Below are positions 8,375-16,049 of a stretch of DNA of 64,000 bases, one piece after another. Source of the stretch: Planctomonas deserti (lineage in GTDB: Bacteria; Actinomycetota; Actinomycetes; Actinomycetales; Microbacteriaceae); the NCBI RefSeq assembly GCF_003067705.1, contig NZ_QANL01000004.1, forward strand, positions 62,001 through 126,000, in the 5' to 3' direction. A program made the translations under genes and the position numbers. The number at the start of each line of letters is the position of its first letter. Positions within the stretch are counted from its first letter, which is position 1. Below the pieces are notes generated by a model. The model had not been told where the DNA came from, ran no database searches, and worked only from the letters and a program-made list of their open reading frames with translations.

Positions 8375-8412
8375 CGAAGCCCGGGGGCGGCCCAGACCGC
8401 CCCCGGGCTTCG
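8375..8412 (+). terminator. Strong intrinsic hairpin after the ABC exporter operon
   Basis: Perfect 16-bp stem: CGAAGCCCGGGGGCGG (8375-8390) pairs with CCGCCCCCGGGCTTCG (8397-8412) across a 6-nt loop CCCAGA. There is no U-run, as is usual in high-GC actinobacteria. Confidence 0.75.
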
Positions 8413-8431
8413 GTGCGTCCGCCGCTCCCGC

Positions 8432-8437
8432 TAGGGT
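8432..8437 (+). promoter_or_regulatory. -10 element for the leaderless ycaQ-like gene
   Basis: TAGGGT ends 7 nt before the ATG at 8445; no ribosome-binding site is visible between them. Confidence 0.45.
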
Positions 8438-8444
8438 CGGCGGC

Positions 8445-9527
8445 ATGGCGGCTCACCGACTCAGCCTCGACGCGGCCCGGCGCATCGCGGTGCACGCGCA
8501 GGCACTGGATCTGCCGCGGCCGACCGGCATCGTCGAGGTGGTCGACCGGCTGACCATCCTGCAGATCGATCCGACGTCGGCCATCGCGCCCAGCGCCGAC
8601 CTTGTGCTGTGGAGCCGGCTCGGTTCCCGCTACCGGCCCGCCGACCTCGTGGCCGCCCTCGAGCGCGACCGGACCCTGGTCGAGACGGTCGCCTACATCC
8701 GGCCGGTGCGGGATGTGCCCGCCGTGCTGCTCGATGCGCCGGCGCACCCATCCTCGACGCGGTGGCTGGAGGCGAACGACTCGTTCCGGCGCGACATCCT
8801 CGCCCTGCTCGAGGAGCGAGGCCCGCTCCTGTCGCGGGACATCCCCGACACGAGCGTCGAACCGTGGCCGTCGGCTGGATGGACGAACAACCGCAACATC
8901 ACGAAGATGCTCGAGCTGCTCGCCCACCGCGGGCAGGTCGCGATCTCCGGCCGCAAAGGGCGTGAGCGTTACTGGGACCTCCCGGGACGCGTGTACCCCT
9001 CGGCCGCCCCCACCCTCGACGCCGCCTCCGCCATCGCGTACCGCAACGAGCGTCGACTGGCCGCGCTCGGAATCGCGCGATCGACGGGTCCCGTGATCCC
9101 CGGGGAGTCGCCGTACGTCGGAGATGCCGGCGAAGAGGCCGAGGTGGAGGGCGTCCCCGGGCTCTGGCGCGTGCATTCGGCCTACCTCGACCGTCCGTTC
9201 GAGGGGCGCACCGCCCTGCTCTCGCCGTTCGACCGCCTCATCCACGACAGGGTGCGGGCCGAGCAGCTCTTCGGCTTCGAGTACATCCTCGAGATGTACA
9301 AGCCCGCGGCCAAGCGTCGCTGGGGGTACTTCGCGCTCCCGGTGCTGCACGAGGATCGGCTCGTGGGCAAGCTCGACGCGACGGCCGATCGCAAGACCGG
9401 CGTCCTTAAGGTCTCCGCCCTGCACCGAGACGTCCCGTTCAGCGGGGAGATGGAGTCCGCCGTGCGCGCCGAGATCTCCGATCTCGCTGCCTGGCTCGGG
9501 CTCGAGGTCGCGTTCCCCGCCGACTAG
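8445..9527 (+). CDS. YcaQ/AlkX-like winged-helix DNA glycosylase family protein
   Basis: A 360-residue protein of the HTH_42 family, which includes E. coli YcaQ and Streptomyces AlkX/AZL-type enzymes that unhook DNA interstrand crosslinks or excise bulky alkyl adducts. Typical family features are ILQIDPTSAI near residue 40, a W/R-rich central region with LLSRDIP and GRKGRERYWDLP, and the C-terminal RLIHDRVRAEQLFGFEY segment with a following beta-rich part LVGKLDATADRK. The catalytic QxQ/QxD loop of the family corresponds here to LQIDPTS, which carries Gln and Asp. It stands alone with its own leaderless promoter. Confidence 0.85.
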   Translation: MAAHRLSLDAARRIAVHAQALDLPRPTGIVEVVDRLTILQIDPTSAIAPSADLVLWSRLGSRYRPADLVAALERDRTLVETVAYIRPVRDVPAVLLDAPAHPSSTRWLEANDSFRRDILALLEERGPLLSRDIPDTSVEPWPSAGWTNNRNITKMLELLAHRGQVAISGRKGRERYWDLPGRVYPSAAPTLDAASAIAYRNERRLAALGIARSTGPVIPGESPYVGDAGEEAEVEGVPGLWRVHSAYLDRPFEGRTALLSPFDRLIHDRVRAEQLFGFEYILEMYKPAAKRRWGYFALPVLHEDRLVGKLDATADRKTGVLKVSALHRDVPFSGEMESAVRAEISDLAAWLGLEVAFPAD

Positions 9528-9550
9528 GGGCGCGGTGGGTTGCGGCGGCC

Positions 9551-9979
9551 TCAGCTCCTCCTGTTGATTACCGCGAAGGCCACGGCGCCCGCCAGGATCT
9601 CGGCCGCGAGCAGCAGCGCGAGCACCATCTCGACGGAGGCACCCAGAGCGATGGTGATGGTCGCCGCGCCGGTGAGCGGGACCGAAAGCAGCCCGACCAC
9701 CGCGAGGGCCCGCGTCAGCACCGCGTCGTCGCGCTCGTCGCCGGTCTGCGTCCAGGCCCGCTCGAACGTGGTGGCGCGTGCGGGTCGCCGGGCGGTGCGC
9801 CACACCGTGACTCCCGCGGCCAGGAGGGTCACGGCCGCGCCGGCTAGGAAACCGTTGCCCATGTTCCCAGGCGCATACTCCCGCAGCAGCAGGCCGGTGG
9901 CGGCCATCACCGCGAGGAGGGTGAGGGCGACGCCGAGCAGAAGGGCTTTCTGCTTGGCGGTGTGCTGGTCAGTCGACAT
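9551..9979 (-). CDS. Small four-helix membrane protein cotranscribed with an XRE regulator
   Basis: A 142-residue integral membrane protein of unknown function. Four hydrophobic segments lie at about residues 12-32, 41-60, 93-112 and 116-136. The central loop carries ERAWTQTGDERDD, a pattern often seen in DUF2178-like proteins that are paired with short XRE regulators. Its start overlaps the end of the regulator gene by 11 nt, so the two form one operon under the dyad cluster at 10185-10247. It may be the regulated target or a partner of the regulator; nothing indicates an enzymatic role. Confidence 0.75.
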   Translation of the reverse strand: MSTDQHTAKQKALLLGVALTLLAVMAATGLLLREYAPGNMGNGFLAGAAVTLLAAGVTVWRTARRPARATTFERAWTQTGDERDDAVLTRALAVVGLLSVPLTGAATITIALGASVEMVLALLLAAEILAGAVAFAVINRRS

Positions 9980-10160
9980 GGAAGATCTCCTCGACGGATC
10001 GATCGAAGTGGCGGGCGATGGCGATGGCGAGCGGCAGGGACGGGTCGTACCGCCCCGTCTCGATGGAATTGACCGTCTGTCGCGAGACGTCGAGCCGCTC
10101 GCCGAGCTCCCTCTGCGACAGGCCGGCGGCGACCCGCAGGTCGCGGAGGTCGTTCCTCAT
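9969..10160 (-). CDS. Minimal XRE-family transcriptional regulator
   Basis: A 63-residue Cro/CI-type protein consisting of little more than the helix-turn-helix (residues about 14-35: LSQRELGERLDVSRQTVNSI) and a short C-terminal helix. I start it at the ATG at 10160 because GGGAGG lies 5 nt upstream; a longer frame to 10208 would run through the operators. Proteins of this size (YgzD/PopR-like) act as dimers. The three inverted repeats immediately upstream make autoregulation likely. The next gene, a membrane protein, overlaps its 3' end. Confidence 0.9.
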   Translation of the reverse strand: MRNDLRDLRVAAGLSQRELGERLDVSRQTVNSIETGRYDPSLPLAIAIARHFDRSVEEIFHVD

Positions 10161-10184
10161 GCCGCCTCCCGGAGCTCGCGCATA

Positions 10185-10247
10185 GTCAAGCGTGCTTGTC
10201 ATCGTCAAGCATGCTTGACGGGCCGTGCGTAGTCAAGGGTGCTTGAC
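10185..10247. promoter_or_regulatory. Cluster of three operator-like dyads GTCAAGnnnnCTTGAC
   Basis: Three copies: GTCAAGCGTGCTTGTC (10185-10200, one mismatch), GTCAAGCATGCTTGAC (10204-10219, perfect 16-bp palindrome) and GTCAAGGGTGCTTGAC (10232-10247). They lie 25 nt upstream of the XRE start, and their TTGAC halves double as possible -35 elements for the minus strand. Probable binding sites for the XRE protein. The rest of the gap to 10353 has no other feature. Confidence 0.75.
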
Positions 10248-10353
10248 AATGACCACACGAACACGCCCTTTGCCCGCCGTGTCGGCGCAGCCTCGCCCAG
10301 GCTCTCCTCGCTCCCTCCGTCCTCAGGGAGGCCGGGCGTGCTAGGACGTGTAG

Positions 10354-11190
10354 ATGAAGAACCTCGCGAACAAGGTCGTCGTCATCACGGGCGCGGGATC
10401 CGGCATCGGGCGCGCGCTTGCGCTCGATCTCGCGGCGAGGGGCTCCATCCTCGCGCTCTCCGACGTGGTCGAGGCGGGTCTCGCTGAGACGACGCACCGC
10501 GCCAGGAGCGCGGGTGCCCCGGCGGTGCAGAGCGAGCTGCTCGATGTGAGCGATCGGGAGGCGGTCGGGCGCTACGCCGAGTCGATCGCGGCGCGCTTCG
10601 GGCGGGTGAACGTCGTCATCAACAACGCCGGCGTCGCCCTCGACGGGTCGTTCGCCGACGTCGGGTACGACGACATGGAGTGGATCATGGGCGTGAACTT
10701 CTGGGGGGTCGTGCACGGGACCAAGGCGTTCCTCCCCCATCTCATCGCCTCGGGCGACGGCCACCTCGTGAACATCTCATCGCTCTTCGGCCTGCTGTCC
10801 GTGCCGAACCAGAGCCTGTACAACGCGTCGAAGTATGCGGTTCGCGGGCTCAGCGAGGCCCTTCGGCAGGAGATGCTCGTCGCGCACCTTCCGGTCGGCG
10901 TGACGGTCGTGCATCCGGGCGGCGTCCGCACCGGGATCGCCCGGAGTGCCAGGAACACGGGCGGGAGGACCGCCGAGGAGATCCAGGCGGCGAACCGGCA
11001 CTTCGACGAGAAGCTGGCGAGGACCAGCCCGGAGCGGGCCGCGCGCATCATCATCCGCGGCGTCCAGCGCAATCGCGCCCGCGTTCTCGTCGGGGCCGAC
11101 GCGCACGTCCTGCACACCTTCGCCAAGATCGCCGGCTCGCGCTACCAGGACGTCTTCGCGAGGTACTTCCCCCGCGTGACGCGGCCCTAG
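10354..11190 (+). CDS. Short-chain dehydrogenase/reductase
   Basis: NAD(P)-dependent oxidoreductase of 278 residues, classical SDR. The cofactor motif is ITGAGSGIG (residues 11-19), the NNAG structural motif is INNAG, the catalytic serine is in NISSLFG and the active-site pair is YNASK. The C-terminal extension of about 70 residues resembles SDRs acting on bulky or lipid-like substrates. It is transcribed divergently from the XRE operon; TAGGAC ends 7 nt before the ATG, so a leaderless start is possible. Substrate unknown. Confidence 0.9.
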   Translation: MKNLANKVVVITGAGSGIGRALALDLAARGSILALSDVVEAGLAETTHRARSAGAPAVQSELLDVSDREAVGRYAESIAARFGRVNVVINNAGVALDGSFADVGYDDMEWIMGVNFWGVVHGTKAFLPHLIASGDGHLVNISSLFGLLSVPNQSLYNASKYAVRGLSEALRQEMLVAHLPVGVTVVHPGGVRTGIARSARNTGGRTAEEIQAANRHFDEKLARTSPERAARIIIRGVQRNRARVLVGADAHVLHTFAKIAGSRYQDVFARYFPRVTRP

Positions 11191-11243
11191 GAAACTGGTT
11201 CGAACGGAATGTCCGCCCTCGGCTGCCGCCCGCTCACCGACTC

Positions 11244-11308
11244 CCCTGCCCAGGCAGAAGGATCCTGCGCAGCTTCAAGCTGGGCACAATCCTCCTGCCT
11301 GGGCAGGA
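11244..11308. repeat. Long palindromic intergenic repeat, copy 3
   Basis: Arms CCTGCCCAGGCAG (11244-11256) and CTGCCTGGGCAGG (11296-11308) match copies 1 and 2, with a paired interior (GCAGCTT/AAGCTGGGC). It lies between the convergent ends of the SDR gene and the Thr-rich protein gene. The rest of the gap is unremarkable. Confidence 0.8.
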
Positions 11309-11420
11309 GCGGATCGGAGGCAGCGACCACAGGGGCAGGGACTACAGGGGCTGGGAACCACGGACGCCGAACGAGGGGGCGGAGGCCCAGATCCTCCACC
11401 CCCTCAGCGCTTGCGTCGTC

Positions 11421-12671
11421 CTAGCAGCGGTTCTTGCGCTGGTCCGAGGTCGACGGGTTGTTGTAGCAGGTCTTGCCGGTGCCACGCGTGCTCGTCGTGA
11501 CGACGGGCTCGCCGGGAGCGCGGGACTCGGTGACGATCGGGTCGAGCGTCTCGCGGGTCTCGGTGACCTGCGGGGGTGCCGGCGTGACCACGACCTCCTC
11601 GGCGAAGGTCGTCTCCCCCTCCGTCACCGTGATCTCCGGAGCAATCGGCGTGCAGACGGTGTTCACGATGCTGTCGCCGGCACGGGTCTCGACGGTCACA
11701 ATGGGCGGACCGGCCTGCTGGAAGTTGGTCACGAGCGGCTCAGCCTCCGTCGTACGGGTCGTCACCCTCGGGTTGTCCGCCACGGGGAAGACCACGAGGA
11801 CCAACTGGCCGTTGCCCATGTACCGGTACGTGCTGGTCGTCGTCGTGGTGATCGTCCGCTGGCGGTACGACACGGAACGCGTCTGCGTCGTGTTCTGCGT
11901 CGTCGTCCGGGTGAACTGGGTCGCCTGGGTCGTGGTGACGCAGCTCTCCTGCTGCTGGGTCGACGTGAACACCTCGGTGCTGGGCGTCGTGGTCGTGGTG
12001 ACGGTCTCCCGCGGCTGGGTCGTGGTGGTCACGCGCTCCTGCGGGGTGGTGACGGTCGTGACCTCCGTGGTCGGCGTCGTCGTGGTCGTGACGACGGTTC
12101 GCTCGCACCGCTCGACCTTCGGTGATCCCTTGTCACCCTTGCCGTCGCCCTTTCCGCTGTTCACGGGCTTGCAGTTCCGGTAGCCGGGGGCCTGCGTCGA
12201 CGTTGGCGTCCCTTCCTCGGTTCGGGTCGTGACGACGGGCGTGCCGGGGACCACCACGGGAACAGCCACCGCTTCGCCGGCATCCCGCTCCTCGGACTCC
12301 ACGACGGGAGTGCCCACGCGGGCGGTCTCCACGACCACCGGCTCACCCACATCGCGCGTCTCCTCCTCCACGGTCGGCGCACCGACCGGCATCGACGGCG
12401 TGTCGACAAAGAATGGAGAGGTGCCGTCCGGCACCGGCTCGCTGAAGGTGGTGGTCGGCGCACCGAACGGGCCGGTCACCGAGGTTGACGTCGTGACGAC
12501 GCACCGATCCGCGCCGGGCGTCGCCCCGGCCGTGTAAACACCACCCGCCTGATCACAGGTGTGCTGGCGGGTGTGGTCCGCAAAGGCGGGTGAGGCAGGG
12601 CCGGCGATCGATCCGCCGATGAGCAGGGCGGCTATCGCCGCCATGCCGGTCGCATTCCTGAGGGATGTCAC
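11421..12671 (-). CDS. Secreted threonine-rich repeat protein of unknown function
   Basis: A 416-residue exported protein. Residues 1-31 are a signal peptide (hydrophobic AAIAALLIGGSIAGPAS, cleavage near AFA-DH). Three zones follow: a Val/Pro/Glu-rich zone with repeats of the GEPVV/GTPVV type (about 60-160), a Lys/Gly linker (NSGKGDGKGDKG), and a Thr-dominated zone with runs such as VVTTTTTPTTEVTTVTT (about 188-290). A second GPPIV/GEPVV zone then leads to a Cys-ending tail. Eight cysteines are scattered, so disulfides are possible. There is no LPxTG or C-terminal membrane helix, so it should be released or held non-covalently. It could be a glycosylated surface stalk; I do not recognise a family. 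Confidence 0.75.
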   Translation of the reverse strand: MTSLRNATGMAAIAALLIGGSIAGPASPAFADHTRQHTCDQAGGVYTAGATPGADRCVVTTSTSVTGPFGAPTTTFSEPVPDGTSPFFVDTPSMPVGAPTVEEETRDVGEPVVVETARVGTPVVESEERDAGEAVAVPVVVPGTPVVTTRTEEGTPTSTQAPGYRNCKPVNSGKGDGKGDKGSPKVERCERTVVTTTTTPTTEVTTVTTPQERVTTTTQPRETVTTTTTPSTEVFTSTQQQESCVTTTQATQFTRTTTQNTTQTRSVSYRQRTITTTTTSTYRYMGNGQLVLVVFPVADNPRVTTRTTEAEPLVTNFQQAGPPIVTVETRAGDSIVNTVCTPIAPEITVTEGETTFAEEVVVTPAPPQVTETRETLDPIVTESRAPGEPVVTTSTRGTGKTCYNNPSTSDQRKNRC

Positions 12672-13223
12672 GGGTGTCTCCTGTTTCGCTCCGTCGCGTT
12701 ACTAGGTCGATCGCGGGCCGTTCCCCCTGACGGCCCCGATTTCCGGCAATGCTAAACAACACCGGCCCGGAAAAACATGACTAGCGCTCAGCTTTTCCTC
12801 GGTCTATGGTGCGGATCGGTCGACCGGCGCCAGTACGCGGCCGAGCACGCCTCAGTACCGTCCTCGGCGTTTCGTCGCGCCCGAGCCCCGAAAGCCGGTG
12901 TGATCGCAGCCGCTGATCGGCGCGGGATGTTCTAGAAAGGAAGGACAGCCACCGCAGGCGTCGAGGTGCAGGGACGCATCGTCGAGCCGCGAGTGGTCGC
13001 AGGGCGGCCGTGGCCCGCGCGGAAGCGGGTCCCAGAGCGAGGCGGTGAGCGATGGCGCTTCTTCCCTCCGGGACGGTCCCGCGTCCGCGCGCGGCCCGCA
13101 TGCCCGCCCCCAGGGTCCCGGCGCCCGCGCTCGTGACCCGCACCCTCGCGGCGGTCGCGCACCTCTCGGTGCGTCCGGCCGCCCGTACCGATAGCGCCAA
13201 CATCCGAAGCATGGGAGGACGTC
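12672..13223. other. Intergenic gap without a convincing gene
   Basis: These 550 bp separate divergent genes. The only visible items are a TTCTAGAA palindrome near 12929, a GAAAGGAAGG purine run near 12936 and a GGGAGG ribosome-binding site before 13224. The open frames on both strands are Arg/Pro-rich and lack a start signal, so I annotate none. Confidence 0.6.
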
Positions 13224-14060
13224 ATGGTCGACTCCGGCCAACGTGAACGACTGCAGGGCGCGGATCCGATCCCGCCGCTCGCCGAAACGGAGCAGCGGAA
13301 TCTCATCCCCGCGTTCTTCTACCCGGACTTCACCCACCAGAACAGCCGGTGGCAGCGCATGGTGGACAACGCGCGGCCGGATTCCCTCATCGTCATCAAC
13401 CCCAACTCCGGCCCCGGCAGCGGGCGGGACGTCAACTACGTGCACGCGATCGACGACTGCCGAGCGCGCGGTCTCAAGGTCATCGGCTACATCCGGACGC
13501 GGAGGGGCACCGTTCCGCTGCGTCCGACCTACGCGTGGATGCTGGGCCGGCGCACGAAGAACGTCGTCGAGCAGATCGACGCCTACCGGTCGTGGTACCC
13601 GAAGATGGCCGGGGTGTTCCTCGACGAGATGAACCTCGACGCGCAGGACCGAGCCGTCGAGCGTCGCGGCTTCTTCACCCACTACACGACGGTCGAGCAG
13701 TACCACGCGGGGATCAAGGCCGAGGTGCGGAAGAGGACGCAGCAGACGATCGTGGGCAACCCGCGCGACGTGTCCGGGTCCCACGGCGATTGGGCGTTCG
13801 ACGCGGTGGATGTGCTCGTGGTGCAGGAGGCCGGGGAGAGCCGGTACCTGTCCTGGACCCCGCCCGACTGGGTCTACCCCGGCACGAACCGTGCGCACGC
13901 CTACCGCATCGCGCACCTCGTGCACGGGGTGACGAACGAGCGGGAGGTGGCGGAGGCGAGCCGGGCACGCCACGCGGGCTACGTCTACATCACCGACGAG
14001 ACGGGCAGCAGCCCGGACCAGCTGTGGAACGAGGTGCCCAGGTCCTGGCGGCTGAAGTAG
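13224..14060 (+). CDS. Spherulin-4-like (GH135-related) family protein
   Basis: A 278-residue protein of the spherulation-specific family 4, whose fungal relative Sph3 (GH135) cuts the exopolysaccharide galactosaminogalactan. Seen here: the N-terminal strand NLIPAFFYPDF, the loop VINPNSGPGSG, the strand VIGYIRTRRG, and the acidic segment GVFLDEMNLD, where family members keep their catalytic carboxylates. VVQEAG follows. The TIM-barrel order is therefore intact. Unlike many relatives it shows no signal peptide from the ATG at 13224, which has GGGAGG at good spacing. It may be cytoplasmic or leave by another route. Confidence 0.8.
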   Translation: MVDSGQRERLQGADPIPPLAETEQRNLIPAFFYPDFTHQNSRWQRMVDNARPDSLIVINPNSGPGSGRDVNYVHAIDDCRARGLKVIGYIRTRRGTVPLRPTYAWMLGRRTKNVVEQIDAYRSWYPKMAGVFLDEMNLDAQDRAVERRGFFTHYTTVEQYHAGIKAEVRKRTQQTIVGNPRDVSGSHGDWAFDAVDVLVVQEAGESRYLSWTPPDWVYPGTNRAHAYRIAHLVHGVTNEREVAEASRARHAGYVYITDETGSSPDQLWNEVPRSWRLK

Positions 14061-14080
14061 CGGCCACGGGGCTACTACTG

Positions 14081-14111
14081 GGCGCCGGGGCGGCGGCGCC
14101 CCGCCGGCGCC
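14081..14111. terminator. Hairpin between convergent genes
   Basis: GGCGCC-GGGGCG (14081-14092) pairs with CGCCCC and GGCGCC (to 14111) around a GCGG loop with a small bulge. It follows the spherulin-4-like gene and can stop transcription from either side. Confidence 0.5.
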
Positions 14112-14141
14112 ATGCCCGTCAGGTCCGCGGAAGCGGGACTC

Positions 14142-14172
14142 GCGACCGTCAGGAGTAGCGACCGTCAGGAGT
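14142..14172. repeat. 15-bp direct repeat spanning a stop codon
   Basis: GCGACCGTCAGGAGT occurs at 14142-14156 and 14158-14172, one base apart. The second copy contains the stop codon and final codons of the epoxide hydrolase, so the end of that gene has been duplicated just downstream. Confidence 0.75.
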
Positions 14173-15334
14173 CGCGATAGGGACGGAAGAACTCGCGCAG
14201 CTCCTCCGCATAGAGCTCGGGCTCCTCGAACGCGGCGAAGTGACCACCGCGCGCGGGCTCCGTCAGGTGCACCGTGTTGGCCGTGCGGTCGAGCCACGCG
14301 CGGGGCGGGCGCACGATGTCGGCCGGGAACAGCGCGAATCCGGACGGCACCTCGACGCGTCGAGCGAGCTGATCGGCGGGGATGGCGCCGTTGGCGTTGT
14401 ACATGCGCATCGACGACCCGATCGTTCCGGTGAGCCAGTAGATCGTCACGTTCGTAAGGATCTCGTCCTTCGTGAACGACCGCTCGATGTCGCCGTCGCA
14501 GTCGCTCCAGGCGCGCATCTTCTCGACGATCCACGCCGCCAGCCCGGCCGGGGAGTCGGTGAGTCCGACCGCGGCGGTCTGGGGCTTGGTGCGGTGCATG
14601 GCCGCATAGGCACCCTCCCTGGCCCCCCAGCCTGCGGCTCCGTCCATCCAGTCCCGCTCCTCGGGCGTCAACTCCGCCCGGTCGCCGCCGAACACCGGCA
14701 CCCCGGCATCCGTGCGATGGACGGCCACCACCCGATCCGGCGAGTTCAGAGCCAGGTAGCGGCTGACGTGGCTGCCGATGTCCCCGCCCGCGGCGCCGAA
14801 CCGCTCGTAGCCGAGCGCGCACATGAGCTCCGCCCACATCGACGCGACCGCGATCGAGTCGAGCGGCTGGCCCGCGGGCCGGTCGGAGTAGCCGTACCCG
14901 GGCATGTCCGGCACGACCACATCGAAGGCGTCGGCCGGATCCGCACCGTGCGCCCCGGGATCGGTGAGGAGCGGCAGCACTTTCGAGTAGCGCCAGAACG
15001 AGTCCGGCCAGCCGTGGGAGAGCACGAGCGGCAGAGGGGCGGATGCTCCCCGGGAAGCGGCACGCGCGTGCACGAAGTGGATGCCCAGCCCGCGGATCGG
15101 GAGCCTGAAGCGGGGCATGCTGTTGAGGGCCTCCTCCTGTGCGGACCAGTCGAACCCGTCCGCCCAGTACGTCACGAGTTCGCGGAGGTAGTCCGTGTCG
15201 ACGCCGAGCGACCAGCCGGCATCGTCCGGGGCGTCCGGCCAGCGGGTCGCACGCAGTCGCGCGCGGAGATCCTCGAGCTCGGCGCGCGTCGCACGCGGGG
15301 CGAACGGTTCGGGGCGGATCGCGTCATCCGACAT
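14165..15334 (-). CDS. Epoxide hydrolase, microsomal type
   Basis: Alpha/beta-hydrolase of 389 residues with the N-terminal EHN domain (about 10-115) typical of microsomal-type epoxide hydrolases. The oxyanion motif is HGWPDS (108-113), the nucleophile is Asp185 in AAGGDIGSHVS, and the catalytic His is in ARGGHFAAFEEPE near the C terminus. It adds water to epoxides to give diols; the natural substrate is unknown. I start it at the ATG at 15334 (MSDDAIRPEP); the open frame runs further upstream but through the neighbouring gene. The GIY-YIG-like gene ends 18 bp before it on the same strand, so the two may be cotranscribed. Confidence 0.9.
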   Translation of the reverse strand: MSDDAIRPEPFAPRATRAELEDLRARLRATRWPDAPDDAGWSLGVDTDYLRELVTYWADGFDWSAQEEALNSMPRFRLPIRGLGIHFVHARAASRGASAPLPLVLSHGWPDSFWRYSKVLPLLTDPGAHGADPADAFDVVVPDMPGYGYSDRPAGQPLDSIAVASMWAELMCALGYERFGAAGGDIGSHVSRYLALNSPDRVVAVHRTDAGVPVFGGDRAELTPEERDWMDGAAGWGAREGAYAAMHRTKPQTAAVGLTDSPAGLAAWIVEKMRAWSDCDGDIERSFTKDEILTNVTIYWLTGTIGSSMRMYNANGAIPADQLARRVEVPSGFALFPADIVRPPRAWLDRTANTVHLTEPARGGHFAAFEEPELYAEELREFFRPYRDS

Positions 15335-15351
15335 GGCCGTCAGGCTACCGC

Positions 15352-15915
15352 CTAGCCGCGAAGGGCGAGCTGCTCGCTGACCCAGCGGGCGTACCGGGCC
15401 CACGGGTCGTCGACGCCGGCGCTGAGCACCTCGATGTGTCGCAGGAGTTCGTCGTGGGCCTCGAACCACTCGGTGCGCAGGATGCGGTAGGCCGCGAACT
15501 GTGCGTGACGGCGTTGCTCGACGAGTCGATCACCGCGCTCGAACGCCAGCAGTTCATGGAACCGCTGGCTCCCGAGCCGGGACCGCGGGTTGCCGGAGGT
15601 GCCGATCTTGATCCTGTCGCCGTACCGGATGTAGTACACGACGTCGACGCGCCGGCAGGACAGGTCGTCGTCCGGGACGTCGCCGACCTTCCACTCGCAG
15701 ATGCCGCACAGCCAGCCGGACGGGTACCGCACTCCCAGCCGGGAGCCGCAGGCGAGGCACGGCGACGGCAGCACGTCGGTGACGCCGACCTCGGCCGCGA
15801 CCGCGTCGTGGGCCGCGAGGAGATGCGTCGTGCAGAGGTTGAGCGGCGCGTCGGCATCAACGGGCTCGGCGCACGACGCGCCGCCGTCCGAGACGATGCC
15901 GCAGGATGCCCTCAT
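15352..15915 (-). CDS. GIY-YIG-like (T5orf172/MUG113 type) protein with zinc ribbon
   Basis: A 187-residue protein. The C-terminal part (about 90-170) has VVYYIRYGDRIKIGTSGNP followed by a conserved FERGDRLVEQRRHAQF helix, the pattern of the T5orf172/MUG113 branch of GIY-YIG nucleases: Tyr pair, Arg in the loop, and Glu/Gln-rich metal helix. The N-terminal half has cysteine pairs CLACG and CGIC, a probable zinc ribbon, plus CAEP...CTTH. Such proteins are found in phage and defence-related genes but also as lone chromosomal genes. Function is not known. Start taken at the ATG at 15915; a GTG at 15945 is possible. Confidence 0.65.
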   Translation of the reverse strand: MRASCGIVSDGGASCAEPVDADAPLNLCTTHLLAAHDAVAAEVGVTDVLPSPCLACGSRLGVRYPSGWLCGICEWKVGDVPDDDLSCRRVDVVYYIRYGDRIKIGTSGNPRSRLGSQRFHELLAFERGDRLVEQRRHAQFAAYRILRTEWFEAHDELLRHIEVLSAGVDDPWARYARWVSEQLALRG

Positions 15916-16049
15916 GCGGGGCACGCTACCGCCCGCCACCGACACCCGCCCGCGTCACCCCGCCGCCACCTCCGTGCTTCCTGTTCCACCTTCGTGAACG
16001 GCGACGGACGGGAGGTATGCGGCTGCTGGTCGTGCGGATGGCCGACTGT

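Noticed and set aside
11197-11205. GGTTCGAAC, resembling a tRNA T-loop
   Set aside because: No acceptor stem, anticodon arm or CCA-proximal pairing surrounds it; it is just after a stop codon.
13052-13246. Small plus-strand gene before the spherulin-4-like gene
   Set aside because: The 64-codon frame has no ribosome-binding site, is dominated by Arg, Ala and Pro, and overlaps the start of the real gene.
12852-14837. A 661-codon open frame on the minus strand
   Set aside because: It overlaps the spherulin-4-like gene and epoxide hydrolase in other frames and has only the Arg/Gly/Pro composition expected of high-GC shadow frames.
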